Source of the DNA: Ekhidna sp051379705 | Lineage (GTDB): Bacteria; Bacteroidota; Bacteroidia; Cytophagales; Cyclobacteriaceae | Reading direction: 5' to 3' | Length of the DNA: 64,000 bases | Assembly: GCF_051379705.1 (NCBI RefSeq) | Contig: NZ_CP179868.1 | Span: 930,001 to 994,000 of the forward strand | Part shown: positions 53,001 to 60,164 of the stretch, in pieces | Layout: each line of letters begins with the position of its first letter | How positions within the stretch are numbered: position 1 is the stretch's first letter | Translations under genes and position numbers: made by a program | The notes under the pieces: model-generated | Seen by the model: the letters and a program-made list of their open reading frames with translations, nothing else | Told to the model about the DNA's origin: nothing | Database searches by the model: none

Positions 53001-56000
53001 CGAGCCGTTATTTGAAGAGACAAAGAAATATTGACCTGTGGATAGTGAAGTACTCCTTGAGGAATTGGAACCGTCAAAATCTTGTTCTAAGGCTATCACA
53101 AGATTATCAAATTCGCTTCTTGCTACCTTTTGGTTTAACTCCAATACTTCTTCTCGCGCAAGTGCAACAATGTTGTTATCGAAATTATTATCTGCTGAAA
53201 TATCGAAGATGGTTGTTCCATCCGGAGCACGATAATTATGTCCTAGCAACGCTCCATATTTTATAGACAGATAAGTTTCAATGCATTCAATCTCTGTCTG
53301 AGTCAATGCTCCTTGATACACCATAAATTCGGCAATATCTCCTGTGAATTCATTACCTCCAGTTGCGTCATCAGCGATTACATAATGATATGTGTCAGCC
53401 GTTAGTGTATTGTCAACATCGTATCCAGTCTCGAATACACTGCCATTTTCGTATATATCTGAAATGGTACTCGTTGGATTAACGATGGAATAAATAACCG
53501 TTGTATCCTCTAATGTGCGTGATGTAAAATCGCCACCTTCATTGTACCTGGTTTCGAAAAAGTAAGTTCTGGTAGTTGAGTTGCTGGCTGCACCAGCTCT
53601 ATAAGTATCAAACCAGGTATCTATTCCGCTAGCCGGATCTGTGTTTTTGCCTACAATAATGAATGTAGCTCCATCCTGAGTGCTCGTATAGCTCCCAGTC
53701 AATGGCCGATCATCATTGCTAAAGGAAATCGCAGGATTGAAATTGAAGGCATCGCTATTTAATGCTCCAGGATCCTCAGCTTGTATATTACCCGAAAGTG
53801 CTGCCTCTCCATCAAACTCTGAATCATCGTCATTCGCGTCATTACCATTACCACTCTGATCTGCCCAATTGGTTACATCAAAGCCACTGGTTGTCACCCC
53901 GGCATCAGCTTTTAACCAAACCAATAAATCCGGATTTTCTAAAACCTCCTTCACTGTGAAAGTGAAATATTCACCGTCTGCAAAGTCATAGCTTACTGAA
54001 TTGTAATTTCCTAAAGTTGAAACGACTGTTTGTGTTACTCCTGTAGTGAAGGTTGGATCAGTTGAAACTAATAGTGAATCAAACTCATACAACGAAGTAG
54101 GCATTCCCAGGAAGATAGAGCCAACCGTACCACTTTCATTTACTTTCCACACACGATTTAGACGTAAATCTCCATCGGTTGTAGTCGCGCCAAAATTCCC
54201 TGAATTGTTCGAAACGAAAAAGAATGAATCATCTCCTAAGACAGTAGATCTCCCTTCATTTACAGATGTGTAATCTTCTTCCAAGGCAATAACCAAGGAG
54301 TCATTTTCAGCTCTAGCAACATTCTGAACAAGGCCGGAGGTTATATCAGTACCAAGTCCAATAATTTGATTCTCATACCCATCATTAACAGCTGAATTAT
54401 CAACGTCAAAAATTAGGGTACCATCGCTTCTCAAATAGTCATGAGAAAGGCTTAATCCATATTTAATTGCCAGGTATGATTCTACTTGCTCTCGTTCTGC
54501 GGGAAATAGAGTTCCGTCAAAAGCAATGATTTCGTTAATCGTTCCCGAAAAGGTATTACCACCATCATCATCATCACCAAGTGTGTAATTATAGGTTCCG
54601 GCTGAGCTGTTTCCAACAGTTGTGTAGCTGCTTTCAAATGATGCTCCATCCTGATACAAATCAGCGGTAGTCCCTGAAGGATGGTCTATGCTAATTATTG
54701 TAGAAGCATTTTTAGTAATGTTTGCTGAAAAGGCACCACCACCAGCATAAGCATTATCCAGAAGAAAATGACTCTGTCCACCTGAGTTGAACTCAAATAA
54801 TGCTCCACCCGAGTTTGCCGAGCTATTATCGGTATAAACAGATAAAAATGTGAGGTTATTATTTGTGGTAACAACTGTTCCTTGAAGTGATGTCGCGTCA
54901 CCGTCAAAAACAGCTCCAGGATTAAAATTTGTACTATTTGTCTGGAGTTCGGCAAGTGCAGAAGGGTCTGTCGCATCATTGCCATTTGATGTCTGATCTC
55001 TCCAGTCATCGATAGCGTTTCCAGTGGTCTCCATGCCTTTATCAGCTTGAAGCCATAATCTCAAATTGTTGCTTACCCCGCCTGGCGAGCTTGCTCCGTA
55101 AGCTAGCGTGAAGTATTGCTCGCTATCGTCTGTTGTGGCGTCTGTTACAGTAAAGGAAATTTGATCACCATTTACTGTTGGTGTAAGACCCAGGTTTGTG
55201 AAATCTCCACTGGTAGCTGTTCGTTTATATAAGTCGAAATCACCAATGCCAGAAAGTCCCAGATCACCAAGGTCAAATGTTATTGTCACATCAAATCCTG
55301 CATTTGAAGCTCCTTCCGTCTTCTCCACCTTCCAAATTCGTGTTACTCGTGTCTTATCTGCATCCGGTACATCAGCGAATGTGTTGGAAGTAGCAGCTCC
55401 ATCATGTCCGGCAAAAATCCACTCGTCAGCATCAAATGTTGTAGTGCTGGTTCCTGCTACACCACTTAAATAAAGGCCTCCTCCTGTTCCTTCAGATGCC
55501 ATATGGTTGCTTGCTCCAAGATTGCCAATTCCGATAACATCTTCGAGGTAACCGGCACCAACATAATGATCAGCAGTTAAAATGTCTAGCGCATATCTAG
55601 CGTTTAGATAATTCAATAAGACGGTGTATTCAGCATCGTTCAATACATCGGTGAAGACAATGAACTCTGCAATCTGGCCATCATAATCCTGACCAGTATC
55701 TGATGATCCTAATCTGTGTGGACCATTGGCTGTGTTGGTTCCATCATATCCTATATCTGTGACTGTAACAGATTCTCCAAAGGTGCTATTGTGATAAATC
55801 CATGTTGAATCTCCAATTGGGTCAAAGCCAAATCTGGCAATATGAAATTGGTCATCTACGAAAAAATTATCAATACCAGTTCCTTCGGAAGAAACTTCAT
55901 CAAAAGTGTCCCCGTCCGCGCCATCATTTCTTACAAAAACCTGTACATCGTTTGGTTCATTGTTATCCGCGGCTCCTCCGGACCCACCTTGAGTAACCAT

Positions 56001-56456
56001 TGATAAGAATGAACTGTTACCACCGTTTGCTGGAAACTGAGAGATATAGCCAGAATTGGTCCCGTTTTGAAATATGATTATGACGTCTCCAGGCCTTACT
56101 GGATCATTACTATTAAGTCCGAAATATGAGGCTGTTGAAGATCCCTCCAATTCGCCAATCACACCCGTGTTAACTTCCGTTAAGTTTATTGTTGGTCGAT
56201 TGTTGAGGCCTGTCGCATTGAATGGAAATTGTGCACCATCCTGCGTTGCATAATCGTTCCCATTTCCACTTATATCTCCCCAGTTGGTAACATAATTTGA
56301 ACCATCAACTGAAACAAGTGAATCGGCCCGCAACCATAATAATAGCGAATCTGTAGTTGAGCTACTGGAGCCTACTCCGCCCGGCCCGGATTGTGCTACG
56401 GTGGAAAGCGAAAAAATGATCGATAGCAATGCTATTGTAAAACGTGGAAATCTCAT
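44073..56456 (-). CDS. Giant T9SS-secreted multidomain protein
   Basis: 4127 residues from the ATG at 56454-56456; a GTG start five codons earlier would put charged residues before the signal peptide (FTIALLSIIFSLSTVAQ). Four LamG/ConA-like modules of about 380-410 residues start near 37, 455, 839 and 1240. Each opens with LLLWLRADS/LRLWLQADKG/LLVWLKADAG/LQIWLKADSE and WxDQ/ISGNGND, and ends with EYFTF/L strands. From about 1620 to 3930 a long stretch of beta-helix-like strands is broken by three segments of the NWSDPGNW/WVDNLAWS/AVNWNT type. Residues about 3935-4127 are an FN3-like domain (LLPVELLDFSAEAKDNKVRL) plus a type A sorting domain (MDITVYPNPATADNLRLRI, GIYYMIVTQGDQIQRQKII). It is probably an adhesin or gliding/surface protein; the partner is unknown. 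It fills 19 percent of the window. Confidence 0.9.
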   Translation of the reverse strand: MRFPRFTIALLSIIFSLSTVAQSGPGGVGSSSSTTDSLLLWLRADSLVSVDGSNYVTNWGDISGNGNDYATQDGAQFPFNATGLNNRPTINLTEVNTGVIGELEGSSTASYFGLNSNDPVRPGDVIIIFQNGTNSGYISQFPANGGNSSFLSMVTQGGSGGAADNNEPNDVQVFVRNDGADGDTFDEVSSEGTGIDNFFVDDQFHIARFGFDPIGDSTWIYHNSTFGESVTVTDIGYDGTNTANGPHRLGSSDTGQDYDGQIAEFIVFTDVLNDAEYTVLLNYLNARYALDILTADHYVGAGYLEDVIGIGNLGASNHMASEGTGGGLYLSGVAGTSTTTFDADEWIFAGHDGAATSNTFADVPDADKTRVTRIWKVEKTEGASNAGFDVTITFDLGDLGLSGIGDFDLYKRTATSGDFTNLGLTPTVNGDQISFTVTDATTDDSEQYFTLAYGASSPGGVSNNLRLWLQADKGMETTGNAIDDWRDQTSNGNDATDPSALAELQTNSTNFNPGAVFDGDATSLQGTVVTTNNNLTFLSVYTDNSSANSGGALFEFNSGGQSHFLLDNAYAGGGAFSANITKNASTIISIDHPSGTTADLYQDGASFESSYTTVGNSSAGTYNYTLGDDDDGGNTFSGTINEIIAFDGTLFPAEREQVESYLAIKYGLSLSHDYLRSDGTLIFDVDNSAVNDGYENQIIGLGTDITSGLVQNVARAENDSLVIALEEDYTSVNEGRSTVLGDDSFFFVSNNSGNFGATTTDGDLRLNRVWKVNESGTVGSIFLGMPTSLYEFDSLLVSTDPTFTTGVTQTVVSTLGNYNSVSYDFADGEYFTFTVKEVLENPDLLVWLKADAGVTTSGFDVTNWADQSGNGNDANDDDSEFDGEAALSGNIQAEDPGALNSDAFNFNPAISFSNDDRPLTGSYTSTQDGATFIIVGKNTDPASGIDTWFDTYRAGAASNSTTRTYFFETRYNEGGDFTSRTLEDTTVIYSIVNPTSTISDIYENGSVFETGYDVDNTLTADTYHYVIADDATGGNEFTGDIAEFMVYQGALTQTEIECIETYLSIKYGALLGHNYRAPDGTTIFDISADNNFDNNIVALAREEVLELNQKVARSEFDNLVIALEQDFDGSNSSRSTSLSTGQYFFVSSNNGSVASDSSYRSFNGNRLGRKWKVSETNNPGSVYVAISDTVAANFNVLLVSADSTFSSGVTEVSLSQSGGYYFVNRDFADGDYFTFANSVSPGGVNNGLQIWLKADSELTVDDWGDQSGNSNDATSPENDPTITSSGINFNPAIQFSTAGDRMQGTLSTGTDSLSYLIVAEDRSGVSSGGVLIEFDATTDLTLNDASYAGLAFASPANIIKDTAQLISVVHPEGAGPATVYQNGTSFEVGAVSAAASTAYNYSIGDDVASANGFDGLISEVIVYDEALSDADREMLESYLAVKYALPVAHNIVASEGSIILDATASSGYMNGLLGLGYDVRTQLDQKVAKSPYDSIKIATTDDFTTDNTSRPTAFDDLQYSLITNDGGAYTITEDYKAETNARLERVWEVHELNNPGSIVLALPNSGIFTSLNTILLSSDPTFTTGVIEQSLTVSGSNRIVTIDLTDGLYFTFTTSAPESNIWYSYLSGNWSDPGNWTLDGAISPLYLNPSSEVPSEGDTVVIKSGRSITSDINGILVERAEIIGSLDLASTGSHTFTYMLGNGTLRLSGASGVDNYPSAIDTLFYSASEGGTVEYYGSGLSLDSKRSYNNLVINLDNLANEVEQSADSIWVYGNMTVTQGVYQFGSNSVADSLVNEVRGDVLVEANGGFEVGATQSRHEFNLYGDFTNQGVVEFTNRTSADYTTEALNGIVDVNFVSPTQDQIVDLQNSTAFYRIEINKGVDDTYKVSLSADDASYFALYGYASEGHGSIAQLASNDNVLGLIYGTVEIGSNIQIGELVDGGNYNISEGASLVIDGGNVVGDRWIVTYGSLVMNAGTLDLGVGTVLRNSGFWEVHGGTIDMGHFRTSALGAGNDGSWTQTGGIVNLTGSGSQADYYTFSLTYETCSFTMTGGELNVSPGNSAPTGLKGIFLNAATENQTVTGGTVTLDMVGTENDTTYITSSVPFYNLNILQSANDVDPDSKVMITGGNSGGVAPDGVDLPNQPINILNDLTIGNVGGIDTTQVDFDGNDVNITGNLILRDSALVDFTDMTITIEGSGTSQIDIQIQDIPVVLDSLVINKTNEFVPVTVINGYDTLFEVEHYLSVANGNFDIGTFDIQLDGDLNLGDTLGSSGSTGVLYMLGEGETVAQTITSTTGGFVYDALIDNNSNITLSGGDVGFDSLELNDGIIDIGVNKVTLNTPVETTGTFGTDLYFLTDGNPTDGGLEFLFDDDESITYPFGITGFYTPLVADLDTTNNDVGYVRVNPVNSKLGTIDDDVAVLDYLNYYWKVGYSDFANLPRINSYDFTYIDNAADDDVTGTEADLQPGFVEDGVDEDGDGDSYTRTAVGSVTDVNDGTDVINFTFAATEDTLKAANYTAGEAAAFAGSVTVFYSRRSTASGGGGVSSWVDNLAWSNDDVLRHEGTSASSYPGENSSSDVVVMGYGATNLDLSTCNPCTIINTTRHDVQIDNTTITVAEIIYDQNPAANALNNIDTRIRVNSNATLNAERVTGRGTMFQNVVTTATFGVINADFNEFNEDPDNGWFFRTTGSGKTIQGTDRFEFPTLRVFGNNDVSFSQPVTASGLVVDSNADLFLDQDFTINGTARIGLNQGGELYFGTSAGGAVGSNVTFECDSLVLTSNNSSAVSVIDAGADEHILRVNRGINLDQGLSFDLYNASTSSAILEVSGSGVAAIENGDGMPVELYRLVVNKGLDTTNIFSIDTDLDIMGDNTTSPQSIELQNGKLILNNSGLTLELADNSDFDIPGSAGLEVTQGSVSSTGANIILDGLLRINGGSATLTSTDIEYSSSGSALIDVSVGTLNIGGQVRRTLTALNGILQYRQTGGDVDIATDVADNNTRGAFEVLNSGSEFTLTGGTFNIERGVTGDANLSLRLNPTTFDLTGSTITLFENLGADYGSNFFNISSAIPLNNLTIANSIDLPDVRLFNQNLEVNDLTINSNQALLANSFDLTLNGNFINNGTYTNTSTETILAGSGAQLVSGSGTFTIFDLRKNGAGTTTSSVSLDIDNDLMLTAGTLDIGANEINLNNDAFIESTLVNTGGNGLVFNGNANQELSGLSNNTIDIGTITISNLNGVDIPDGNGYNFNITQELRLNGGVFNIGGSLVTIVAGAPITEVSTFNVNNMVQTNSSFTDNGLKIDFYGVAADTTVFFPVGELKYTPVQFELDAGTTSGSIRVRPANERHPTIIDDAEPGTVADPEIDDTQNVLQYHWIVVAETITNADGTATFFYDHGDITNIQTDTANFISARLLANDINWDKFAPTLFLGASETFQVPLNTFTANEITGDYTAGAGSSDGINADIEGAIPDQLAQYETSLVGSGNYSVAVNWNTINGPNVTDGVGPVGAQIIVRSGDDLTLNLDNIRLYATEIEAGAILRVPAGTTGVRLGTVTGSGTIVLEDNELLPTGEYTDFFQCSGGALQYSGTSSYNVLTGVSQIRKVILEGSGSRTLPNNLISICDTLEINGPTVVLNSGLTYSIGDADDDLLNIQAGTVTLSNGSQIDLTGDFEMSGGSFTGATNTDINISDDVTLSGGTLNWNGTDIVLNGTTEQLIDGDFTSAAGFDDLTINNSGAGVTINSGDAEVAGVLTLTDGLVNTTSTETLTLTSSGSWTGASSASYVTGPLAKEDIAATSTFEFPIGKSARYAPASVVNVGVGGDDWTAEYFTATTGSYLSSSFDNSDPGSGFNALIRVENTDRWEITSAGSNTAQVRATYGSHNGFANTASIRLVWWDDEAALDGDAVENRWENQGGQVSGSTTAGTVTSENTIFFSTRQVALGYAPETLLPVELLDFSAEAKDNKVRLSWATVSELNNDYFEVLHSIDGIEFTSIGIVQGNGTTNELIEYSMTHSDPVLGDNYYQLKQVDFDGAETLYEIVKVYNDYHRASMDITVYPNPATADNLRLRIASGDSNTPISIRLIDQTGKTHYQRILNNSLDFDERVEPTLNMVPGIYYMIVTQGDQIQRQKIIIR

Positions 56457-56641
56457 ACTGTGGTAGTACACTTTAAGGTCTTGAAACTGAAAATTACCAA
56501 AACATTAGTGTGTTTTAAACAAACTTTCGTTTAACCGCCTGAAGTATTCTAAGAAGGGAAGAATATTTATATAAAATCAGGAAATATTTCGATAAAACTC
56601 CTATTCAAAGCTTCTAATTATTACAAAACTGGTCAATAGAG

Positions 56642-59620
56642 CTATTTAATAACAAGTCTTTTGGTTGATATGATATTGCCTTGTTTGAAAGTTGCAATGT
56701 AAATACCTGGTTTTAGATTGTAATTCTCCATCAGTTTCTGATCTAGAAGAAGGCTCCCATCTATCTCTTTTTCTAAGATGACTTTTCCATCCAAGTTCAC
56801 CAATTTGAATTCTAGTGGTGTATGATCATCTCCGGAAATGATACGAATATTCATCGCCTTACTTGTGGTTGGGTTTGGGTATACGGTAACATCCATCCCA
56901 TCATGAACCGAATCATTATAGATTTGAATGATTTCGTGCAATGTTTCTGTTCCATCAAAATCGACTTGTTTAAGTCTATAGAAGTTAAATCCCAACGCAG
57001 GTCCTTGATGGATGTAGGAATAGTTAAGAATTCCGTCGTAATTACCATTTCCAGCTATATGTCCTATTGAAGAGAACTCTTCTCCATCTATTGAGTGCTG
57101 AATCTCGAAATAATCATTATTGATTTCTACAGCTGTAGTCCACGTCAATTCAACTTGATTGTTTTTAAATACTCCATTGAAAGCCAATAACTCTACCGGT
57201 AGTGGTGTCACATCTCCAAAAATGACGAAGTTGTCAAAGGCAACTCCTGTCTCTGTAACCGATCCATCACTAGCGAAAAGAACTCTAAACTGAACATTAG
57301 AATTATTCTCCAAAGCACTTGGAAGATCCAGTTCTGCGGTTTGCCAAAAACCATTATCACCTGTCCATCCATTGGCATTATTAGCGAATGCATCTACATC
57401 ACCATCATTGTACCAGTTAATTCCCTCTGCAGTAGATCCAAGATCATTCCAATTCGCTCCACCATCTGAGCTATACTCTACTTGAAAGCCGTCCCAATCC
57501 ACTTCTGTATCAAATCTCACATCCATGAAAAGAGTCAGTGAGGTCTCACCTGTCAGATCAAGCGTACCACTTTCAATGGTCAAAACCGCATCGTCACTGT
57601 ATCCTCCATTCGGTGTGGTATGCCAGTAGTTTCCATCAGCTCCCGTACTTAATATTCCGGTACCTCTAGACCAATCTCCATTCGTATTTGCTGTAACAGT
57701 CCAACCCTCATCACCACTGTCAAAATCCTGATTAATAACCGCATTATCTCCAGTTCCAGTAATATCAAAGGTAAATGGATCATCATCAGGATCATTGCTG
57801 GCTATAGATACTGTTGCGTTTCTAGCACCTGTGGCAGACGGATCGAATTGAATTACAAAGGTGGTTGACTCAAATGCAGCGACTCCAGACGTGGGTTGGG
57901 TAGTTACTGTATAGTCTGCTGAAGCAGATCCACTGATTGTCACCGGTGTACCACCAGTAAAATTCAGTGTTCCTCCATCATAGTTAGTTATTGTATAGAC
58001 TTTTGATCGTGTTCCTGAAGTCACATCTACAGTCCTAAAATCTGTATTATCGAGGGCATCTGGACTTGAATCACCGTTTACAATTCGAATCCCATTTGCT
58101 TCGAGATAGATATCAGGAGTGCCTGTATAAATCATGAAATTATCAAATGCTGCTCCCACATCGGTGACAGAATTATCACTTTCAAATAATACTCTGAACT
58201 GCGTGTTGGCATTCCCTTCTAATGCAGCTGGAATACTGATTTGAGCAACAGACCAAAATGAATTGTCCCCTGACCACCCATCTTCGCCATTGGCAAAAGC
58301 ATCTACATCCGTATCATTATACCAGCCAATTCCATCTCCAACGACTCCTAGGTCAAACCAATTGGCTCCTGCATCGTCGCTATATTCCACCTTCATTCCA
58401 TCCCAGGCATCTTCTGTATCATACCTAATATCCATGTATAATAATAGATCGGACTCACCAGTTAGGTCGATTACCGGACTCTCTATCGTTAGTACAGCGT
58501 CATTGTTGTATGCTCCGTTTGGTGTTGTGTGCCAGTAAGAGCCATTGGCCCCTGAACTTAACGTCCCTGTACCTCGCGACCAATCACCATTGGTGTTTGA
58601 AGTCACTGTCCAGCCATTGTCGCTTGAATTAAAATCGTGTACGATCACTGCATTTACACCGATTCCTTTAATATCAAATGTGAATGGGTCTTCATCCGGA
58701 TCATCGCTGGCAATTGAAATGGTGGCCGTTCGCTCACCTGTAGCTGACGGATCAAATTCTATAGCAAATGAGGTAGTTTCGAACGCATCTAGAGTTGTAG
58801 ATGCAGGTTGACTGTCTACCGTAAAATCAGCAGCATTCGTTCCGCTTATTGTCACTGACGTTCCTCCGGTGAGCGTAAGTGTTCCACCTGCTCCATTGGA
58901 AATTGAGAACGATTTAATCACAGTTCCTGAGGCGACATCTACACTTCGGAAATCGGTATAGTCTTCAAAACTTGGGCTTGAATCTCCGTCAGAAATTTCA
59001 TTCCCATTGCCATCGATTACAATATCAAATCCTGATGTAATAATTACATCATCAAATGCCACTCCTTCGTCGGTAGTATTAACGTCACTCTCAAATCTAA
59101 TGCGGACCATCACGTTTGCATTGTTTTCCAATACAGCTGGTAGCTCTATCTGACCAGTCTGCCATTCTGTATTATCACCAGACCATCCATCAGCTCCATT
59201 TGCAATGGCATCAACATCAGTATCGCTATACCAGTTTACACCATCTCCAACCGCTCCTAAATCCGTCCAACCAACGCCACCATTGGAACTGTATTCTACT
59301 TGAAATCCGTCCCAAGCTGCTTCTGTATTATGTCTATACCTGAATGAAAATAATAGATCTGTCTGACCTGTCAAGTCTATTATAGGGCTTTCTATTACTA
59401 AGACTGCATCATCATTATAATTCGAAGGAGAGGTATACCAGTACGAATCATTGGAGCCAGCGCTAAATATATCTGTACCTCTCAGCCAGTCTCCATTGGT
59501 GTTGGATGTTACGGTCCAGCCTTGATCTGAGTCATCAAAATCGTATGATACGATGGTAGTTTGTGCAATAGCATATATACCAATACACAAAAAGATTGCA
59601 AGTAATTTAAATCGTAACAT
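56642..59620 (-). CDS. T9SS-secreted protein with jelly-roll and choice-of-anchor D repeats
   Basis: 992 residues with signal peptide (LLAIFLCIGIYAIAQ). Three copies of a jelly-roll module of about 175 residues start near 22, 328 and 633 (GWTVTSNTNGDWLRGT, VIESPIIDLTGQTDLLFSF, AFDDVIITSG). Between them are two choice-of-anchor D-type domains of about 120 residues (FRSVDVASGTVIKSFSI, FDPSATGERTATISIASDD). The last 190 residues repeat the giant protein's C-terminal cassette: PLPVELLAFNGVFKNNQVEL, NNDYFEIQHSIDGEEFSSI, NFYRLKQVDFDGTETLHEI, MDVTVYPNPTTSKAMNIRI and GIYIATFKQGNIISTKR. It is a surface or secreted protein. It lies 185 bp upstream of the giant gene on the same strand, with no terminator seen between them. 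Confidence 0.9.
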   Translation of the reverse strand: MLRFKLLAIFLCIGIYAIAQTTIVSYDFDDSDQGWTVTSNTNGDWLRGTDIFSAGSNDSYWYTSPSNYNDDAVLVIESPIIDLTGQTDLLFSFRYRHNTEAAWDGFQVEYSSNGGVGWTDLGAVGDGVNWYSDTDVDAIANGADGWSGDNTEWQTGQIELPAVLENNANVMVRIRFESDVNTTDEGVAFDDVIITSGFDIVIDGNGNEISDGDSSPSFEDYTDFRSVDVASGTVIKSFSISNGAGGTLTLTGGTSVTISGTNAADFTVDSQPASTTLDAFETTSFAIEFDPSATGERTATISIASDDPDEDPFTFDIKGIGVNAVIVHDFNSSDNGWTVTSNTNGDWSRGTGTLSSGANGSYWHTTPNGAYNNDAVLTIESPVIDLTGESDLLLYMDIRYDTEDAWDGMKVEYSDDAGANWFDLGVVGDGIGWYNDTDVDAFANGEDGWSGDNSFWSVAQISIPAALEGNANTQFRVLFESDNSVTDVGAAFDNFMIYTGTPDIYLEANGIRIVNGDSSPDALDNTDFRTVDVTSGTRSKVYTITNYDGGTLNFTGGTPVTISGSASADYTVTTQPTSGVAAFESTTFVIQFDPSATGARNATVSIASNDPDDDPFTFDITGTGDNAVINQDFDSGDEGWTVTANTNGDWSRGTGILSTGADGNYWHTTPNGGYSDDAVLTIESGTLDLTGETSLTLFMDVRFDTEVDWDGFQVEYSSDGGANWNDLGSTAEGINWYNDGDVDAFANNANGWTGDNGFWQTAELDLPSALENNSNVQFRVLFASDGSVTETGVAFDNFVIFGDVTPLPVELLAFNGVFKNNQVELTWTTAVEINNDYFEIQHSIDGEEFSSIGHIAGNGNYDGILNYSYIHQGPALGFNFYRLKQVDFDGTETLHEIIQIYNDSVHDGMDVTVYPNPTTSKAMNIRIISGDDHTPLEFKLVNLDGKVILEKEIDGSLLLDQKLMENYNLKPGIYIATFKQGNIISTKRLVIK

Positions 59621-59744
59621 TTAATGATAGTTGGTCTTACTATATAGATAGCAAATTTTATCTAACTGTTTGATAAATCGGCATATATTTCGATGACCTA
59701 AAGAAAATTGGCGGAGAAACGCAAAAAAAAATCCATGTATTAAT

Positions 59745-60164
59745 TCACTTAACCATGTACTGAACGTCCTGATCGTTCATATTCAGGAATAATTGTTGTG
59801 ATGTAATTTGATTTATGATCCAAAAATTACCTGAAGCAAAAATCAAAGAATCAGTAAACAGGTCTCTATCTTCTGCTTTGGAAGCACTTGCTCTACCGAT
59901 AATTGTAGCCGTATTCATGGATGGACATCCTGAAATTATTGAAATATCCAATGAATCATCTGAAGTATTTTCAACAAGCTCAAAAATGAGTTGTACTGAG
60001 TCCGAGCAGTTCTGCGAATTGACAACTTTCATCCATACTTTGGAACCTTCTTCCCCACTCAATAATCTTTCAACCTGGTAGTGATATATACCTACGGGTA
60101 GTTCTTCTTCAGAACAGGCTAATAGAGTCAGAAATGAAATTAATACGAATAACCTACCTCGCAT
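59745..60164 (-). CDS. Small lipoprotein of unknown function
   Basis: 139 residues. The signal RGRLFVLISFLTLLAC has a lipobox with Cys at 17. The mature part is short and beta-rich, with three further cysteines (NCSDSVQ, GCPSMNTAT). These could form a disulfide in the periplasm. I do not recognise the family. Its ATG lies inside the last codons of the 599-residue gene (11-nt overlap), so the two are translationally coupled and probably act together. No terminator is evident downstream within 120 bp. Confidence 0.72.
   Translation of the reverse strand: MRGRLFVLISFLTLLACSEEELPVGIYHYQVERLLSGEEGSKVWMKVVNSQNCSDSVQLIFELVENTSDDSLDISIISGCPSMNTATIIGRASASKAEDRDLFTDSLIFASGNFWIINQITSQQLFLNMNDQDVQYMVK

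Noticed and set aside
44073..56456. Many plus-strand open frames of 60-133 codons
   Set aside because: They are antisense shadows of the giant gene, Ser/Pro-rich and without plausible starts or homologous motifs.
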